The notes beneath the pieces were generated by a model. It saw nothing but the letters and a program-made list of their open reading frames with translations. It was not told the DNA's origin and did not search any database. Position numbers and translations under genes: made by a program. Shown here in pieces: positions 13,650 to 25,900 of a DNA stretch of 64,000 nt (its first letter is position 1; the number at the start of each line of letters is the position of its first letter). The stretch covers positions 1-64,000 of the forward strand of contig NW_025777635.1 of assembly GCF_021130785.1 (NCBI RefSeq). Direction: 5' to 3'. Origin of the DNA: Homalodisca vitripennis. Lineage: Eukaryota > Arthropoda > Insecta > Hemiptera > Cicadellidae.

Positions 13650-14760
13650 ATGTTACCTCAACTCCAAACAGTTTTGCTCGATTACAAAAAAAGTATGGTC
13701 GGGTATATGGTAGTTAATTACGGCTATGCAACTATCTTACTACAGCACACAATTTACATTCCATTGTTTGGTATAAACGTGGTTAACATTATTTGGTTGT
13801 TCATTAATTCGGACGGACATTGGATTCAAACCGCGTCACCTTTACATCGCAGCAATTTTATAAAAGCCAAAAGATCGTTATTTGGAACTAATGTTAAGAC
13901 AACTCTTGAGCGTAAATTGAAATCTAAGGATATAGACTTGGCTACCAAGAGATCCACTATTTCTCGGTTGAAAAGAAAATTAATGAATACTCAAAAAATA
14001 GAAAATTAGAAGAAAGAAGGATAAAAGAATTTAAAAGTAAAGATGCAGCAGTGCTGTGCAACATGCAGTTTAAAAGAAAAAGGCAACCCTGGACGAAAGA
14101 CGAAAGAAAATTTTCCTCAGCTCTTTTCTTAAAGAGTCCTTCAACGTACAGATATTTATGAAAAAATATCGTTCTTCCAGGCATGTCCACTGTAAGTAAG
14201 TGGCTTTCGAGTAATGAGATGTTCCGGACTGGCCTTAACAAAAGTTTAATATCAAAAATTAAAACAAAAGCCTCTACCATGTCAGATATGGAGAAAGCCT
14301 GCGTTCTCATGTTTGACGAAATGTCAATAAAACGGACTTTGGAATATTCTCCTAGATATGATTTGATAGAAGGATTCGAAAATATAGGAGGAAAGAAAAG
14401 AAAACCAGCAATGGGTAGTCAGGCTTCAGTCTTTATGATTAGAGGTCTATATTACCAGTGGAACTCTTGATTCTCAACAAATCCTTTACTACAATAAAAA
14501 TTGATGAAACAAGTGCACTGTTGGCACCATCCGATAGCCTTATACACGTTGTCGATGCTGCATTTAAGGTTTTTAAGATGAAATACCCTAAATCGGCTCA
14601 TAAGTTAAATCTTGTTCGAAGACTAGTAAACATAACAGACAAAGTGGTTTCATTTGACTCTATAATGTGCAGTGCGTGTCAGCATAGTGACTTTGTGATG
14701 AAGTCATTTTTCAAATTTTAGTTCATAAGCAGTGCAAGTGGTTAGGACATTCTACGAAAA
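13650..14760 (+). pseudogene. P-element-like (THAP9-type) transposase relic
   Basis: Three frames carry pieces of one protein. An ATG-started 119-codon frame (13650-14009) ends in a basic, helix-prone stretch. After a frame change near 13980 the second frame gives WTKDERKFSSALFLKSPSTY, then MSTVSKWLSS, then the hallmark FDEMSIK and DLIEGFENIG near 14316-14388, followed by VFMIRGLYYQW. These are the RNase-H-like catalytic core landmarks of P-element/THAP9 transposases, with the acidic residue of FDEMS expected to be catalytic. The frame is interrupted by TGA at 14159-14161, where relatives usually have Arg (a possible CGA to TGA change), and ends at 14470 just after the QW. A third frame (14458-14721) may be a downstream part but I do not recognise it well. 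No THAP zinc-finger N-terminus or terminal repeats were found. It is a dead copy. Confidence 0.75.
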
Positions 14761-16260
14761 AAAGTGCTCTGGACAAACTTAAAGTGTTAAAATATGTATA
14801 AATCTTACAGCATGTTTAGAATTTGGAAGTAACTAGTAATATATTTTTACCTGGTATGTGTTAGCTTTAAGAATATTAGTTGTAATGTTTTTGTAAACGC
14901 ACATCTATTTTCCAATATTAGAACGTTAATGTCATCGCATAGTTTCCAGTATGAACACTATTTCTACTAAAGCATACCATTAATTAGCAGAATTTTATAT
15001 TTAAATTGTTCAAAAACGGCGTAATTATACAGGGTATTATTGTAAACGTAGGGATAAAAAAGGGTTATATGTGTAAATTTTAGTTCATGTCTCACAAGAA
15101 AGAAAAGTTTCCATAAATACGAGTATTCCGCAAACGCTCTCATCATTAGTAGTTATTACTTAAATCGAATAATTTTGGACCACTACAAGAATCCAACAGA
15201 CCTGGAAAGTCAGGGAAGTGTTTCCAAACAGGTGAAAAGTCAGGGGAAATGTAAAAGAATTATAAAAAGTCAGGGAAAATCTTATGCCCATAAACTTAAG
15301 AATCCAGAAGCTGGACAGTTATTTAAAGTGAGCTGATATCCAGAAAATTAACATTTCTTTATTTACACTTCTAACATTAATTGTTAAGTCAATCGGTCAA
15401 ACCGTTTAAAAGTTCTAGAGAAAGAAGGTGGATACCTGGCAAGTGGAGCAGTTCCTAACATATTTTTATAGTAAATTTAATATTTTATTTTGACCTAACG
15501 CGAACTCTAAACTGTTTTAGTGCATTTTTGTTACACCTGAATCTTGTTTGATGTTTTACTCAGATCCACAATTTGGTTTATACAATAATTTATTTGGCTG
15601 TTTATAGTTTACTATAATAGGATATTATTTTTTTATCGACCATCAATAGAAATTTTTGCAACGATTCATCGGTTTAAAGTAGACACTGAATCTTAATTGC
15701 AACATTAACAGATCACATTGTATTATATTTCTTTTTGTTTTCAATGTTGCAATCGTTGTTATTATTTAAATTTTGTATTTGATAGCTCTATTTACATCTT
15801 GCTTTGGATTCCTTTGTGTATTTTTAATTCTAACTATGTTCGATTTGATGTCAAGTTATTTGTGTGAAATTATGTAATTTCTTCTAAATAGAGTTTCTAG
15901 TCTTACCTGACTTAAAATAACACATTTTAACTGTTAAATGCTTACTACTTAATGTATAATATTTATTAAATAATCGTATTCTCGTGAAAAGGGCATACAT
16001 GATAAATCTGCTAACAATAATTCTAAACATTGTATTTTAATAGGAAACAAATAGTATTGTGAATGTACAATTTTATGAAAGACATTTTATTATTTGTGAA
16101 ATAATTGTTCTAAACACAGTTACTGACATCAAACACAGTAAACTCTTTGTTGAATTTTATGCTTTTCTTCGATTACTGCTCCTGTATGTAATTTCCCGTT
16201 TTTAATAATTAATTAGTTTACTACTCACTTATTTAGCGCAATTTTAGTTGTTGTAAAGCA
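14761..16260. other. Non-coding stretch downstream of the P-like relic
   Basis: AT-rich with no coding frame. Near 15030 an ATACAGGGTATTATTGTAAA phrase resembles a common insect repeat start, but I cannot delimit an element. A cluster of three AAGTCAGGG motifs is listed separately. Confidence 0.4.
15204..15279 (+). repeat. Three spaced AAGTCAGGG(G)AA motifs
   Basis: GGAAAGTCAGGGAA (15204), GAAAAGTCAGGGGAA (15233) and AAAAAGTCAGGGAAAA (15264) occur at spacings of about 30 bases, roughly 480 bases past the P-like transposase relic. Subterminal motif clusters of this type are typical transposase-binding regions near DNA transposon ends, so this may be the element's 3' end. That link is inference from position only. 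Confidence 0.35.
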
Positions 16261-16270
16261 AGTTAAATAG

Positions 16271-16530
16271 GTGCATATAAATGCAGAACAAAACAGGCAG
16301 GAAGCAAACGCTTGCTGAGTAGTAACGTAACAACAGGGGTTTGAGAGAAAGCCGAGTGCCGGGCCGACCGACTCAGATTCTTTCTCTACTACAGTACAGA
16401 GCGCGCACGAAGTGGCAACACGGGGCTCTAGCGAGAAGGTCCGCGAGCTGCCACCACCCCTGTCGTCGCCGCTCTGGCCGAGTCAATTTTCCCTATGGCG
16501 CGAGCACTCTGTATATACCTTATTACTCTG
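16271..16530 (+). promoter_or_regulatory. TATA-like box followed by a GC-rich block
   Basis: TATAAATG at 16276-16283 is followed after about 50 bases by a GC-rich, CpG-containing block (about 16336-16510) with phrases such as GAGCGCGCACGAAG and GTCCGCGAGCTGCC. The layout suits a core promoter and 5' leader. No initiator consensus sits at the expected +1, about 16306, and the 98-codon open frame across the block (16341-16637) lacks an ATG. No downstream exon can be tied to it. It could instead be part of an unrecognised repeat. Confidence 0.3.
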
Positions 16531-16639
16531 TGATCTTACATTGGTATGATAATAAACGTACCCAAATATCATTAACACTATCTGTGTCACATTCAAACAT
16601 TACCTGTAGCCATTTATTACAATATCCTTTTACTTAATA

Positions 16640-18630
16640 TTAAGTTGTTTATACACTGTTATTAATAATTTTTGTTTACATTTTTGTTATTTACTATGAA
16701 AATGGTAAGAGGCAATATACTTATACAAAAGGATGCTAAACGAGAACTCGTATAACTTGCTCCAGTGAACACGATATTTCGGGAAAACTTTTTGTCGTAT
16801 TCTAAAACAATGTACATGGCAATTTGCGAACTTTGTGTACTATCAAAATGAAACACCTAGATAATTTGTTTTGTAAAAATAATTAATTGATAAATTTGAG
16901 AAAATTTGTATACAAAACATTCATCATTGAGTCTTATCATACATGTGAATATTTGTAGCCAAATTTGTTAGTTGCGTAACTCTATTGTATGACGATCTTT
17001 TGGGAATAGTAAAAACATACCCAAAAAGTATTTTGTTGTTTTGTTGCGCTTTTCAGGCTAATCTGGGTTTCTATGAAACCTGTAGCCCTGGAATAAGCAA
17101 TAACATGTGATATTGCCCACTTCTGGAACAGAATGGGCATTAGTTTCACCAGTATCCAATTCACGCTACTACTATATTGTCACTTCTTCGTTATGCATTG
17201 ATAAGTATCCACGTATTATTTGAACTCCATTAAATAACTACACTCTCTTCTTATGAACTTATATTTTAATAGAGTAAAAGAATAGTGTTGATGATTTTTG
17301 AAACATTTATTGCTGTTAAATCATAATAACTAAAAATAAGTTTTAAAATAGTATTTATTTGTAGGTATATACTTAAACTTGGTAAAGCAAACAATGTAAG
17401 TGGTCTTACTTGGTGCTTGTTAAATTCTAAATACAAATGTCACTATTTATTTCTTTGACAATATTCATGTCACTGACCATTTTCAGAAACGTTCATTGTA
17501 CAATTTTAATACACAAAAGTGTAATGCACAGGCCACATCTTGTAATGTAATAAGCTACCCACATTGTACTGTCTCAAAGGCTTAAATATGAATGCAGGCA
17601 TTATCCAGAGACGAAGGTTTTTTTACGATACTATATAAAGTTCCAATAATTAATTTAGTAAATAATAAATCCTGTACTCCATTACGTGAAGTGATAAATG
17701 AGACTATCTGAGAGGGCAGGAACACAACTTTAAAATGACATTGTCTTTAAGAACAACTCGTATATTGATGCATGGTGTGATATTCTTCTTAAGTACCTTG
17801 GTATTAAGGACTATTGGTTATTCATTAAAATGAAAACACTGACAATAAAGTACTTATTTTTAAATCTCAAGCACTTTTGTTGGATTTATACTTGATGCTA
17901 CTCTACTTCTGAACCACTTTAAGGTTATTTATATACGAGTATAAATATGTCTTGTTAATTCTGTAACTAATATTAATACATCATACAAAATATAATTTCA
18001 GATTCTTTACTGAACATATTCCTAAAGAATAGAACAAAAGTCAAAAGAATGCTTGTGTTAAAAAGTTTGTAACAGTGTTATTTTTATTAAAACTTAATTT
18101 ATTTAGTAGTGCGTATTTAGTAGTGTCACAATTAAAATGTGGTCTATGTAGTGAAAAGTTTTGGTTAGGTCTAGAAAGCAATTTGATTGTGTTTCCAGCA
18201 TCAATTTGAAAATGGTAGCGTATATTTACTATTTAAATAATATGTAATGTACGTAAATGTTTTAATTCAAAACCATTCCATCCATAATAAAAAGGAATTC
18301 GCATTTTCACCAACATATATTTTTATAAACTATATATTTACTGCATATACCACTAAACACACATTTAATCAATACACATGAAATAAGCAATCGTGTGTTG
18401 TTAACAGCCAAGCGATTGGCATCCACTCACAGACGTGTTATACACACGGAGCGAGGCCGGGATGAACAAACATAGGCTGAAAATATTTAACTTAATTTAG
18501 TTAAATATTTAAAAAGCAAGCACGAAGTGTCGTTATTTTAGTTATACAATTACTGGTTTTCATACACAAAGTATGGCACAAACACATGTTAACGATCGGC
18601 AAATAACTTTCATAAAAATGAAAGAACTAT
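16640..18630. other. AT-rich non-coding stretch
   Basis: No coding frame, RNA gene or named element could be supported. The slightly GC-richer bases near 18405-18465 contain GTGTTATACACAC but nothing diagnostic. Confidence 0.5.
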
Positions 18631-18639
18631 TGTTTCACA

Positions 18640-19096
18640 AATATAAACCAACAAAAAACTATCTATTATATTTGGAGATTTTAATGTTGTTACTCGTAAA
18701 GCAAATACTCTAATTCGATATCCTTTTTTCTTACAGTCGACAAACTATTGCAGGTATCAACCTGAGATCTAACAGAGGAAGCACCGTATTTATAACAACT
18801 TTTACGTCACAAATTTACAAAACTGTCCAATTAAGTTTGCCTGATCACGGCGAATGCTTTTTATTTAGCAGTTTCTCAGTAGAAAAAATGCTTAACCAAA
18901 AAAAGTAAAAGTTTTTCTAGAGACGACCAAATAAAATTTAAGAAAAATATTGCATCCAAATATTGGAACAGTGTTTTCAATAAAACTGATGTTGAGAAAC
19001 ATTTCAACAGAGCGTTCCCGTTAATCCACAAAAAATATCAGTTTATAACAAGCCAAAATTTGTTACATAATAAAATTATAAAAAACAAACAATGAA
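18640..19096 (+). mobile_element. LINE endonuclease-to-RT linker relic
   Basis: The plus strand reads IFGDFNVVTRKANT at about 18668-18709. GDFN is the characteristic block of the apurinic-like (EEP) endonuclease of non-LTR retrotransposons. Further on, another frame gives RGSTVFITTF, then VQLSLPDHGECFLF at about 18826-18867, matching the position of the terminal SDH block, with Pro in place of the usual Ser or Asp-preceding residue. The linker toward reverse transcriptase follows, with YWNSVFNKTDVEKHFNRAF near 18961-19017, typical of the W..V....D....F..F pattern. Frames change at least once and stop codons intervene. No reverse transcriptase domain follows, so this is a truncated, dead copy on the opposite strand to the LINE at 23.9-25.9 kb. 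The clade is not resolvable. Confidence 0.6.
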
Positions 19097-19387
19097 TTCA
19101 ATGTGATTATATTTTAAAGATATGAGCGCAACAGAATTGAAAAATAATTATAATTTATAATAGTTTAGACATAACAACCGCATTTCCAGAGTAAAATCCG
19201 ACCGTGCCATAGATGATATGGTTATCAGTCGCAACCCTTTGAAGGCAACCTACAAAAGTATCATCTATTTTAAACGATATTCTTCGTCATCGTCAGATGG
19301 GAGAATTGAAACTCAACGGGATATCATGCACAATCTTCAATAATTTTTTCAGAATTTCGTTATCGACAACTCTAGTACATCCTAATT

Positions 19388-19545
19388 AATATTATAAATG
19401 CGAAAGTGCTATTGTTTGTTTGTTTTGGTTTCACGCGTAAACTATTCAGAGAAATGTACTGAAATTTTACATGGAAATTTTTACGGTCCCTGGGAGGAAT
19501 ATAGGCCTTTATTTCGAAACCCATCCGAGCTACGCCTCACTGGTA
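19388..19545 (+). repeat. Interspersed repeat with GAAATTTTACATGGA core, copy 1
   Basis: The order ATTATAAATGCGAAAG, TCACGCGTAAACTA, GAAATTTTACATGGA, CCTGGGAGGAATATAGGC and CATCCGAGCTACGC is a recurrent arrangement in arthropod interspersed repeats, which I recall from general experience but cannot name securely. A second copy with the same core lies at 26551-26700. It is non-coding and probably an element end. Confidence 0.5.
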
Positions 19546-20506
19546 TTTAAAATAGTGAAAAATCCCATCTTGTTCAGTAAAAGTGTGAAATTGGAGAATG
19601 TAATAGTAATCAACTTTTCTGTGTAAACATTGTTTATTATTAATTCTTTATTTAATCTAACTAAATTTCAACTTTATTTTTTATATATACATATAACATA
19701 CTATGCAGTCATAGAATATTATCTCTTTGTATTTTTAATGATTTATGCTTTTATTTAGTACAAAATTGTTTATGTTATTCTTGTTATTATTACTTGTATT
19801 CAATTGTGTGGGTCGGAAGATGTTTTCATTGAGTACAAAAGGCCTGACAAAAATAAAACTTATAATATTGGAGTTTGTTGAAATTAATATATTGTTTATT
19901 ATATTAAATTTTTTAACGTTATATAGTAAGTACATTCTCTAAGGAAAAACATATTTTTAATGCCGTTTTAGATTTCAGCTATTACGTAAGTATTCATATA
20001 CCTTACAAAATTCCCTGAAACATAAGATGGCCGGAATTTGACACTGAAGACTCCCTTTGAAACAGTCGGCAAGAACTATGCTAATGAAATTTCGCTGGAC
20101 TGTGCTTCTGAACTCATGTACCAATTCCGACTAGCTCAAAATGTTCCAAAATTGAAACAATATTTTTCTGCTTATACATAAAAAACGCATAGCGTCATTG
20201 TTAATGAACTTTTAACTGTATATTCGTGTCAAATATTAAGTATTAGATCTAAAACACAATGTTACAATTTAATTTTACTATAAATTTAAAGGCAAATAAG
20301 AAACCCATCTTAGTTCACTTCTAACGTGCAGTCTGCCTGACGTACAGTCGGGAACGAAAACCAGAACCCTCTTCAAAAATATAGAAAAATCACAGAAATC
20401 CTCCCACGGAGCTGAACTCGGTTATCTGTCTTGAACTCTGCACTCCGATAAACAGTCCAGGAAGTCCTAATCTCAAAGTTTAATTCGTGACTCATCACTC
20501 CCAGCG

Positions 20507-20737
20507 CTAGGTAGACGAACCTTGAACTTCAGATGTCGTCATATAGTCGCCTATTTCATTGCAACAGATAACAACTACCACGTTATCTATCTGTTCAAGG
20601 TCGGGACGGACACACTCCATTACCTTGGTGATTGACGAATTTTGCGTTGGCGCACCACTATGCAAATATAGCTTTGTTAAGTTTATCAGGCTAAACTTTC
20701 TTCCAGTATACCAAGAAACGAGCGTTTGAAGCACCAC
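20507..20737 (-). pseudogene. Possible SGNH-like ORF1 fragment
   Basis: A 76-codon minus-strand frame without ATG reads LHSGAPTQNSSITKVME and then DNVVVVICCNEIGDYM. The pattern of a GAP turn, an amphipathic helix, then D-x-VVVI-C-x-N-x-I resembles blocks II-III of the SGNH/GDSL-esterase domain present in ORF1 of some LINEs, where the last block is usually CGTNDI. Here the Gly-Thr and Asp positions differ, so catalysis would be lost. The neighbouring minus-strand frame at 20887-21165 shows no domain I recognise. Evidence is weak; it could be a chance frame. Confidence 0.25.
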
Positions 20738-22179
20738 AACTGAAGTTTTTTTAATTCTCTTCTTTATTTGTCAAAATATATATTTTGAGCTATCTCCTAT
20801 CTTTACTTTCTTATTCAACTCATCAGGGTGTCCTCACAACAGATGTAAAGATTGTTAACGCTATTCATACTCCAAAAAATTATAGTTTAATCTTGAAACC
20901 TTAAAACTAATATCAATAACTCAAAATTCTTCAAAATATTTGATACAATTTTATATTTCTCCATAATGTACAATCTAATCTGCATTATTCTATTACACCA
21001 CACTAACTTACTGTACTGTCCCTCTTTCTTGAAACCAAGAACGTAGGCTAATGTATGCATATCAATTTGGGTTATATAAATCTCCGCTGTTTCTTTATGT
21101 CTTCGAAAAGGTGTGGCTTCCGGTAAGTCAAAATGAGCACCATTTAATTCCCTATTTTTAGGCAATTATAAGGCTTTCCACGTTGTTCACCAACGACAGG
21201 ATTTTTCAAGTTGGTATATTTGGATGGAATCAAGACTGAGATGCAGTTATTTTTCTTCTGAATTTCAATGCAATTTTTCTTCCGCGTGGTCTTCCGGATA
21301 GTCTGAGGTATCGGACCATGAGAGAATTGTATAGAATACTTTTAGACTTTAGACATAGAATACTTTTAGTCTTTAGACATAGTGTCTTAACACTCCACTC
21401 TTTATTACTTTCACATTGTATTGTTTTTTTTTTTATAACGGAAATTACTTAAAAGTCTAGGTGACAGTGAAACAATATAAATTAAAACCTAAATATTTAT
21501 AAAAATTAAAATAATAACTTTTGTCATTAATAATTTAGCTCTGTTTCCTGAAAAAATTTATAATACACATAATAAAAACCTCAGTTTTAAACTTTTGGTA
21601 GTAACTTACTGAAAAGTGTAATAATAACATCGAATGAAATAAAAGGTTTTAAAATAGTAAAATCTGTAAACTAAACGTGTTGTACTTCTCTTAAAAAAAA
21701 ATATTATAACGCTGTTGTATATTATCAGCAAGTCACTAACATACAACTACCGTCAATAAAAATGAACGTGTTAAAACTATTACATTATATAGTTTTATAT
21801 AAATTGTATATTTATATAATTGTATAAATTATATAATTTTAACAAACTATTACAATTAGCCGTACAAAGTGATGATGGATACATTAACAACCAGTCTCTG
21901 TCGCACACTTCCCGCGCTCCGAGCGAGAGAGAGAGCGTGAAATGGCACATTGCCATTGTTGGATATAGATGTATGCTACCGCAGAATTCTTTGTAGGCTT
22001 TTTTGATAAGTACAGTTTCATAGTACATTATTTTGTTACAAGTCGTAAGGTTTAGTCAGTAATAACAATAGAAGAGCTCAAAAATATAAATTTTCGCACC
22101 ATAAACACTTTTTTCTACTTTCAATAATTGATTTATCATACCTAAAATCCCCCCTATTTTGTAACGAAGCCGACAGTGA

Positions 22180-22240
22180 AAACCATATCAAATCCGTTGA
22201 GTAGTTTAGAAAATACCGATGCACAAACAGACCATCACAA
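22180..22240 (+). repeat. LINE-like 3' tail phrase
   Basis: CATATCAAATCCGTTGAGTAGTTTAG followed by ACAAACAGACC resembles the commonly seen non-LTR retrotransposon tail of the form TCAAAATCGGTTSAGTAGTTTAGGAG plus a CA-rich end. A similar phrase closes the repeat complex at about 48150. No upstream body can be recognised. Confidence 0.35.
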
Positions 22241-22334
22241 AAAGTTACTTTACATTATATTATGTAATAATGATTATACTTAATGTTGCTGAGCATAGCA
22301 AACTAGACTTGAATGGGATGTCTTTCATACTGAT

Positions 22335-23503
22335 AAGTAGTGTGGTCAGCATTACCATTATTTGGTTCATTTCCTGGAAGGTTTATATTCTTTTACTTTG
22401 TACTAGACATTGTTGGAGATTACATACCTGAATGTCATATACCACTCAGGTAAAGTAAAAGGAACGATCCAATTGTCTTAATTTTCCAGATAAAAAGTAT
22501 TTATTCACATTGATATTGCTCATACTTACAGCTCTGCCCATGTCTATGACCATTTTCAGGTACAAATACAATATACAATTAATATACAATTATACACAGT
22601 ATACAATTATACACACTATAATTTTGTTGAAAGTACGCTACTAGAATTCTTGACACTGCTCACTTCAGCAATCCATTTTTTTTTGTGAATGGCTATTTTC
22701 AGGTAGTGTATACAAGTAAATATCGAGTTCTCACCAAACTTTGAATCATTCAACCATATTAATTGTCTTACTTGTTTAGGCTAAAGTAAATTATGTGAAA
22801 TTATTCGTATTTACAGTTATCTTTTTGGCCACTTTCAGGTATATTATACAGTTAAACGTTGAATTCACAACGAGATCATAGGCGAAGAATTTATATCAAT
22901 TTCGACCAAAATATTCTTACCGGTACCCGTGTACTGTTCTCTAAAGTAAATTATCAAAGTAATGATTGCACGCAAAAGATCGCACCCGTGGCAGCTCGCC
23001 GCAATTTCAAATATCTGTAGTAATGTTATGATTAACAATATCAGCAGCTAGGGAACTCATTGATCTTCTCTCATATACATCTTTACGAGACATTTTAGTC
23101 CTTAAACTCAATTTGTTTTCAAATTAATACAAATTGTGTTTACCAATTCGGCAATATTCTGATACAGATATTTACAATCACTCACTTACAAAAAATTCAA
23201 GTTAGGCTACATTTAACAAGTTGTTATTTTATTATACTTATTTTCTTTTGAAGTAGCCTACTAACAGATTTTTTTATTTATACGAAAAAGTATTTGTTGT
23301 CGCATAACCTCCCACCTAATCTAAATATTACGGTAAATTGTATAGAACTTTTAATATGTTTTTATTGACACAGTTATTTATAGATAATTTAAAGTAGTAT
23401 ATGAATAACGAATAATGAATTTATTCCGATATAAAATGTACATCAATACATAATTATAATAACTCGGAATTTACTGACCACTTTTGCAAGTAGTGTGGTC
23501 AGT
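22335..23503. repeat. 15-bp direct repeats flanking ~1.15 kb, with a terminal hairpin
   Basis: AAGTAGTGTGGTCAG occurs exactly at 22335-22349 and at 23488-23502. The right copy also forms the 3' side of a perfect 9-bp hairpin, ACTGACCAC (23473-23481) with GTGGTCAGT (23495-23503). The enclosed DNA includes the 140-bp tandem repeat. It may be a short non-autonomous element bounded by direct motifs, but no target duplication was identified. Confidence 0.4.
22440..22985 (+). repeat. Degenerate tandem repeat, period about 140
   Basis: Three units share CCATTTTCAGGTA, CTATTTTCAGGTA and CCACTTTCAGGTA ending near 22560, 22703 and 22839, giving periods of 143 and 136. Each is followed by a TATACA(G/A)-rich stretch, and units share CTAAAGTAAATTAT near 22791 and 22941. 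No coding potential is seen. Confidence 0.5.
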
Positions 23504-23879
23504 GGATAACAAAATAAAACGGGTTTCTTATCAGAGTCCAGTCTATAGATTCTTTAAGATATCAGCCGGGCTGCTCCCCGTGGCGCCTGCACTACAAGAT
23601 TAATAATGGATTACTGCATGAGTCACGAACAGAACTAAAAAAACTTTCTTTGTTACATTATTTATATTACAAACTAAAAAACATCTCAATAACCCTTCCT
23701 TCTCAACTAAAAACTAGAAATTATGTTAAATACATATAAGTAAAATGCATGATTCTTTGCTATTTACATATTTCTTTATGTTAATTAAATACTAATTTAT
23801 TATTTATTTGTACACATGATTATATAATAACTCAAATTAATACTATAGGGGGAAATTATTAATTGTAAAATGAGTTACA

Positions 23880-25900
23880 GTTTTCTTGTAATAACAACAA
23901 CGTTCTTAATTTACTTCAAAGTTCTCTAACATTCACAGTTATTTTAATGTTATAAGGCAATTTATTAAAAATATTTGGACCATTGTAAAGAAAAGAATGT
24001 TTTAGTACTGACTTGTTGACTTTAGGTGTTCTCTGAACATTCGCCGGTCTATGCTTCTGGTTGGATAATTTAGGCCCGTTGTTCCTAAATTACCACTTTT
24101 AGTGTAAAACATCCTAAGGGTTTTAAAATAAACAAACGTTGTATTGGTAGAATTTTTAATTGAATGAAAATAGGAAAGGAGCTCTCTCGTATTCTTTTGT
24201 GCGTAATTATTCTCATAAAATGATTGTATATGACTCTTAACCTCTCTATTAAATATTTATACATCCTTCTCCAGCAAACAACTCCATATTGAAGACTTGA
24301 CTCTACCAGAGCAAAATACAGAATTCGTAACAATCTGTCATCACAGAAATTTCGCAAAAAAGTTTCTTATAGTGGATTTAAGTTTATTTAGCAAGACTGT
24401 TATATGATTTTCCCATGTTAATTTCGAATCAAAATGAATTCCACGATATTTAAAATTGTCTTCCTTTTGTAATATATTTACAGTTACATAAGTCTCCTAT
24501 GTTATCCGTACAGCTTAATTCATGAAATTTGAAATCAGAATATAAGTTAAAATCTTTAAAATAAAAATTTACATGCTTTGTTTTTTCAACTTTTACTAAC
24601 ACTTTATTTAATTTATACCAATGTCTCAAAATTTAAAGATCTTCATTAACTTGGTCCCGTAACAATTTTGTGTAGGCTATTTGTTTTACAGTATAAAAAA
24701 GCTATGTCATCAGCGAATGCGCTGATCTTCCCATTAAAATTTTCTCTAATACATCGGTAATAAAAATCAAGAATGAAGTGGCAGAGATAACGCTGCCTTG
24801 CGGCACCCCTGTTTTGACGGGCAGTGGTGCGCTGACAGTTTGACCAACACCGCCAACACGCACTCGCTGCTCTCGCCTGGTAAGGAAGCTGCGGAACCAG
24901 CTAAAGGCCCCCTCACTGCAGCCGCCTCCATTTTTAACAGTATGATACTATGGTCTACCAAATCAAATGCCTTCTTAAAATTTATGAAAAGACCAGTAAA
25001 TTTTTTACCTTCGTTTAAACCAGAATAAATCATGCCAGCAACACTAACAACGACATCTTGAGTAGACCTTCCCTTCACTGGTTTTTACTAAAATAATTGT
25101 ATATTATTTAAATAATTAAATACTCTTATTTCTCAATAATTTTAGAAAAAAAAACTGAAAGTAAACTAATTGGACGGAGATTGTCCAATTTAATAGAAAC
25201 GTTTTTCTTGTAAATTGTCACAACTATACTGGACTTTAGTTGTTCTGAAAATTGACCAGTAGAGAAACTTAAATTAATTAGCTGAGCGAGATCAGGCGAT
25301 ATTATGTGAGCAATATGTTTGATTAATGCTACACTTATATTATCAGAACCTGAAGATTTTTTGTATTTCAGATTTTTAATTACTTGCAACACTTCATTTT
25401 CATTTGTAGGAAAAATAAAAAAGGACTTCAGCCTAGGATGTTAAGTTTAGCTCATTGACAAAATTTAGATACTGACTTGATTGTACTCGATCAAATTATT
25501 GTTAATTGTGTCAGCTACTAAAGACGGATCAGATAAGATTACTCCGGTATCTAGTTATACTCTGTCAACGGATTTCTTATAATTAGACCCACTTAAGGTA
25601 TTTAAAATTCTCCATTGAAGAGATGAGTCTCCCCTTGCTTCATTAATATGTTTGGAATAAAAATTATATTTTGTTTCATTATATTATGAACTCCACATTA
25701 TAGGGTTATCTTTATGTTAGAATGTTTTTTTTTATTTACGATTTGTTTCATTAATTTCCATTCTTAAACTAATACAGAATCTACTGTAAAAATAGAAACA
25801 TATTCTGAGACACAGTTAGTTAAATCAGTCACATGATTATTATAAGGATTTCCTATTGCATTAAAATTATAAAAAGTGAACAAATTGACTTCATGTGACC
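23880..25900 (-). mobile_element. Jockey/CR1-like LINE reverse transcriptase relic
   Basis: Read on minus from about 25900, the linker gives DSSLQWRILNTLSGSNYK. The RT follows: KKSSGSDNIS near 25360, LKSSIVVTIYKK and RPISLLSVFFSKIIEK (25126-25240), GRSTQDVVVSV (25060), motif A as FINFKKAFDLVDH (about 24965-25000), GVPQGSVISATSFL in another frame (about 24775-24815), motif C as SAFADDIAFLYC (about 24690-24725), NFKYRGIHFDSKLTWENHI (about 24400-24460), and a C-terminal YFALVESSLQYGVVCW. Domain order matches non-LTR ORF2 proteins. At least two frameshifts and several stops break it. The first, catalytic Asp of motif A (LDLxKAFD in relatives) is Asn here, while the motif C FADD is intact. The endonuclease is missing, so the copy is 5'-truncated. 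The 3' UTR may run to about 23520. Confidence 0.85.
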
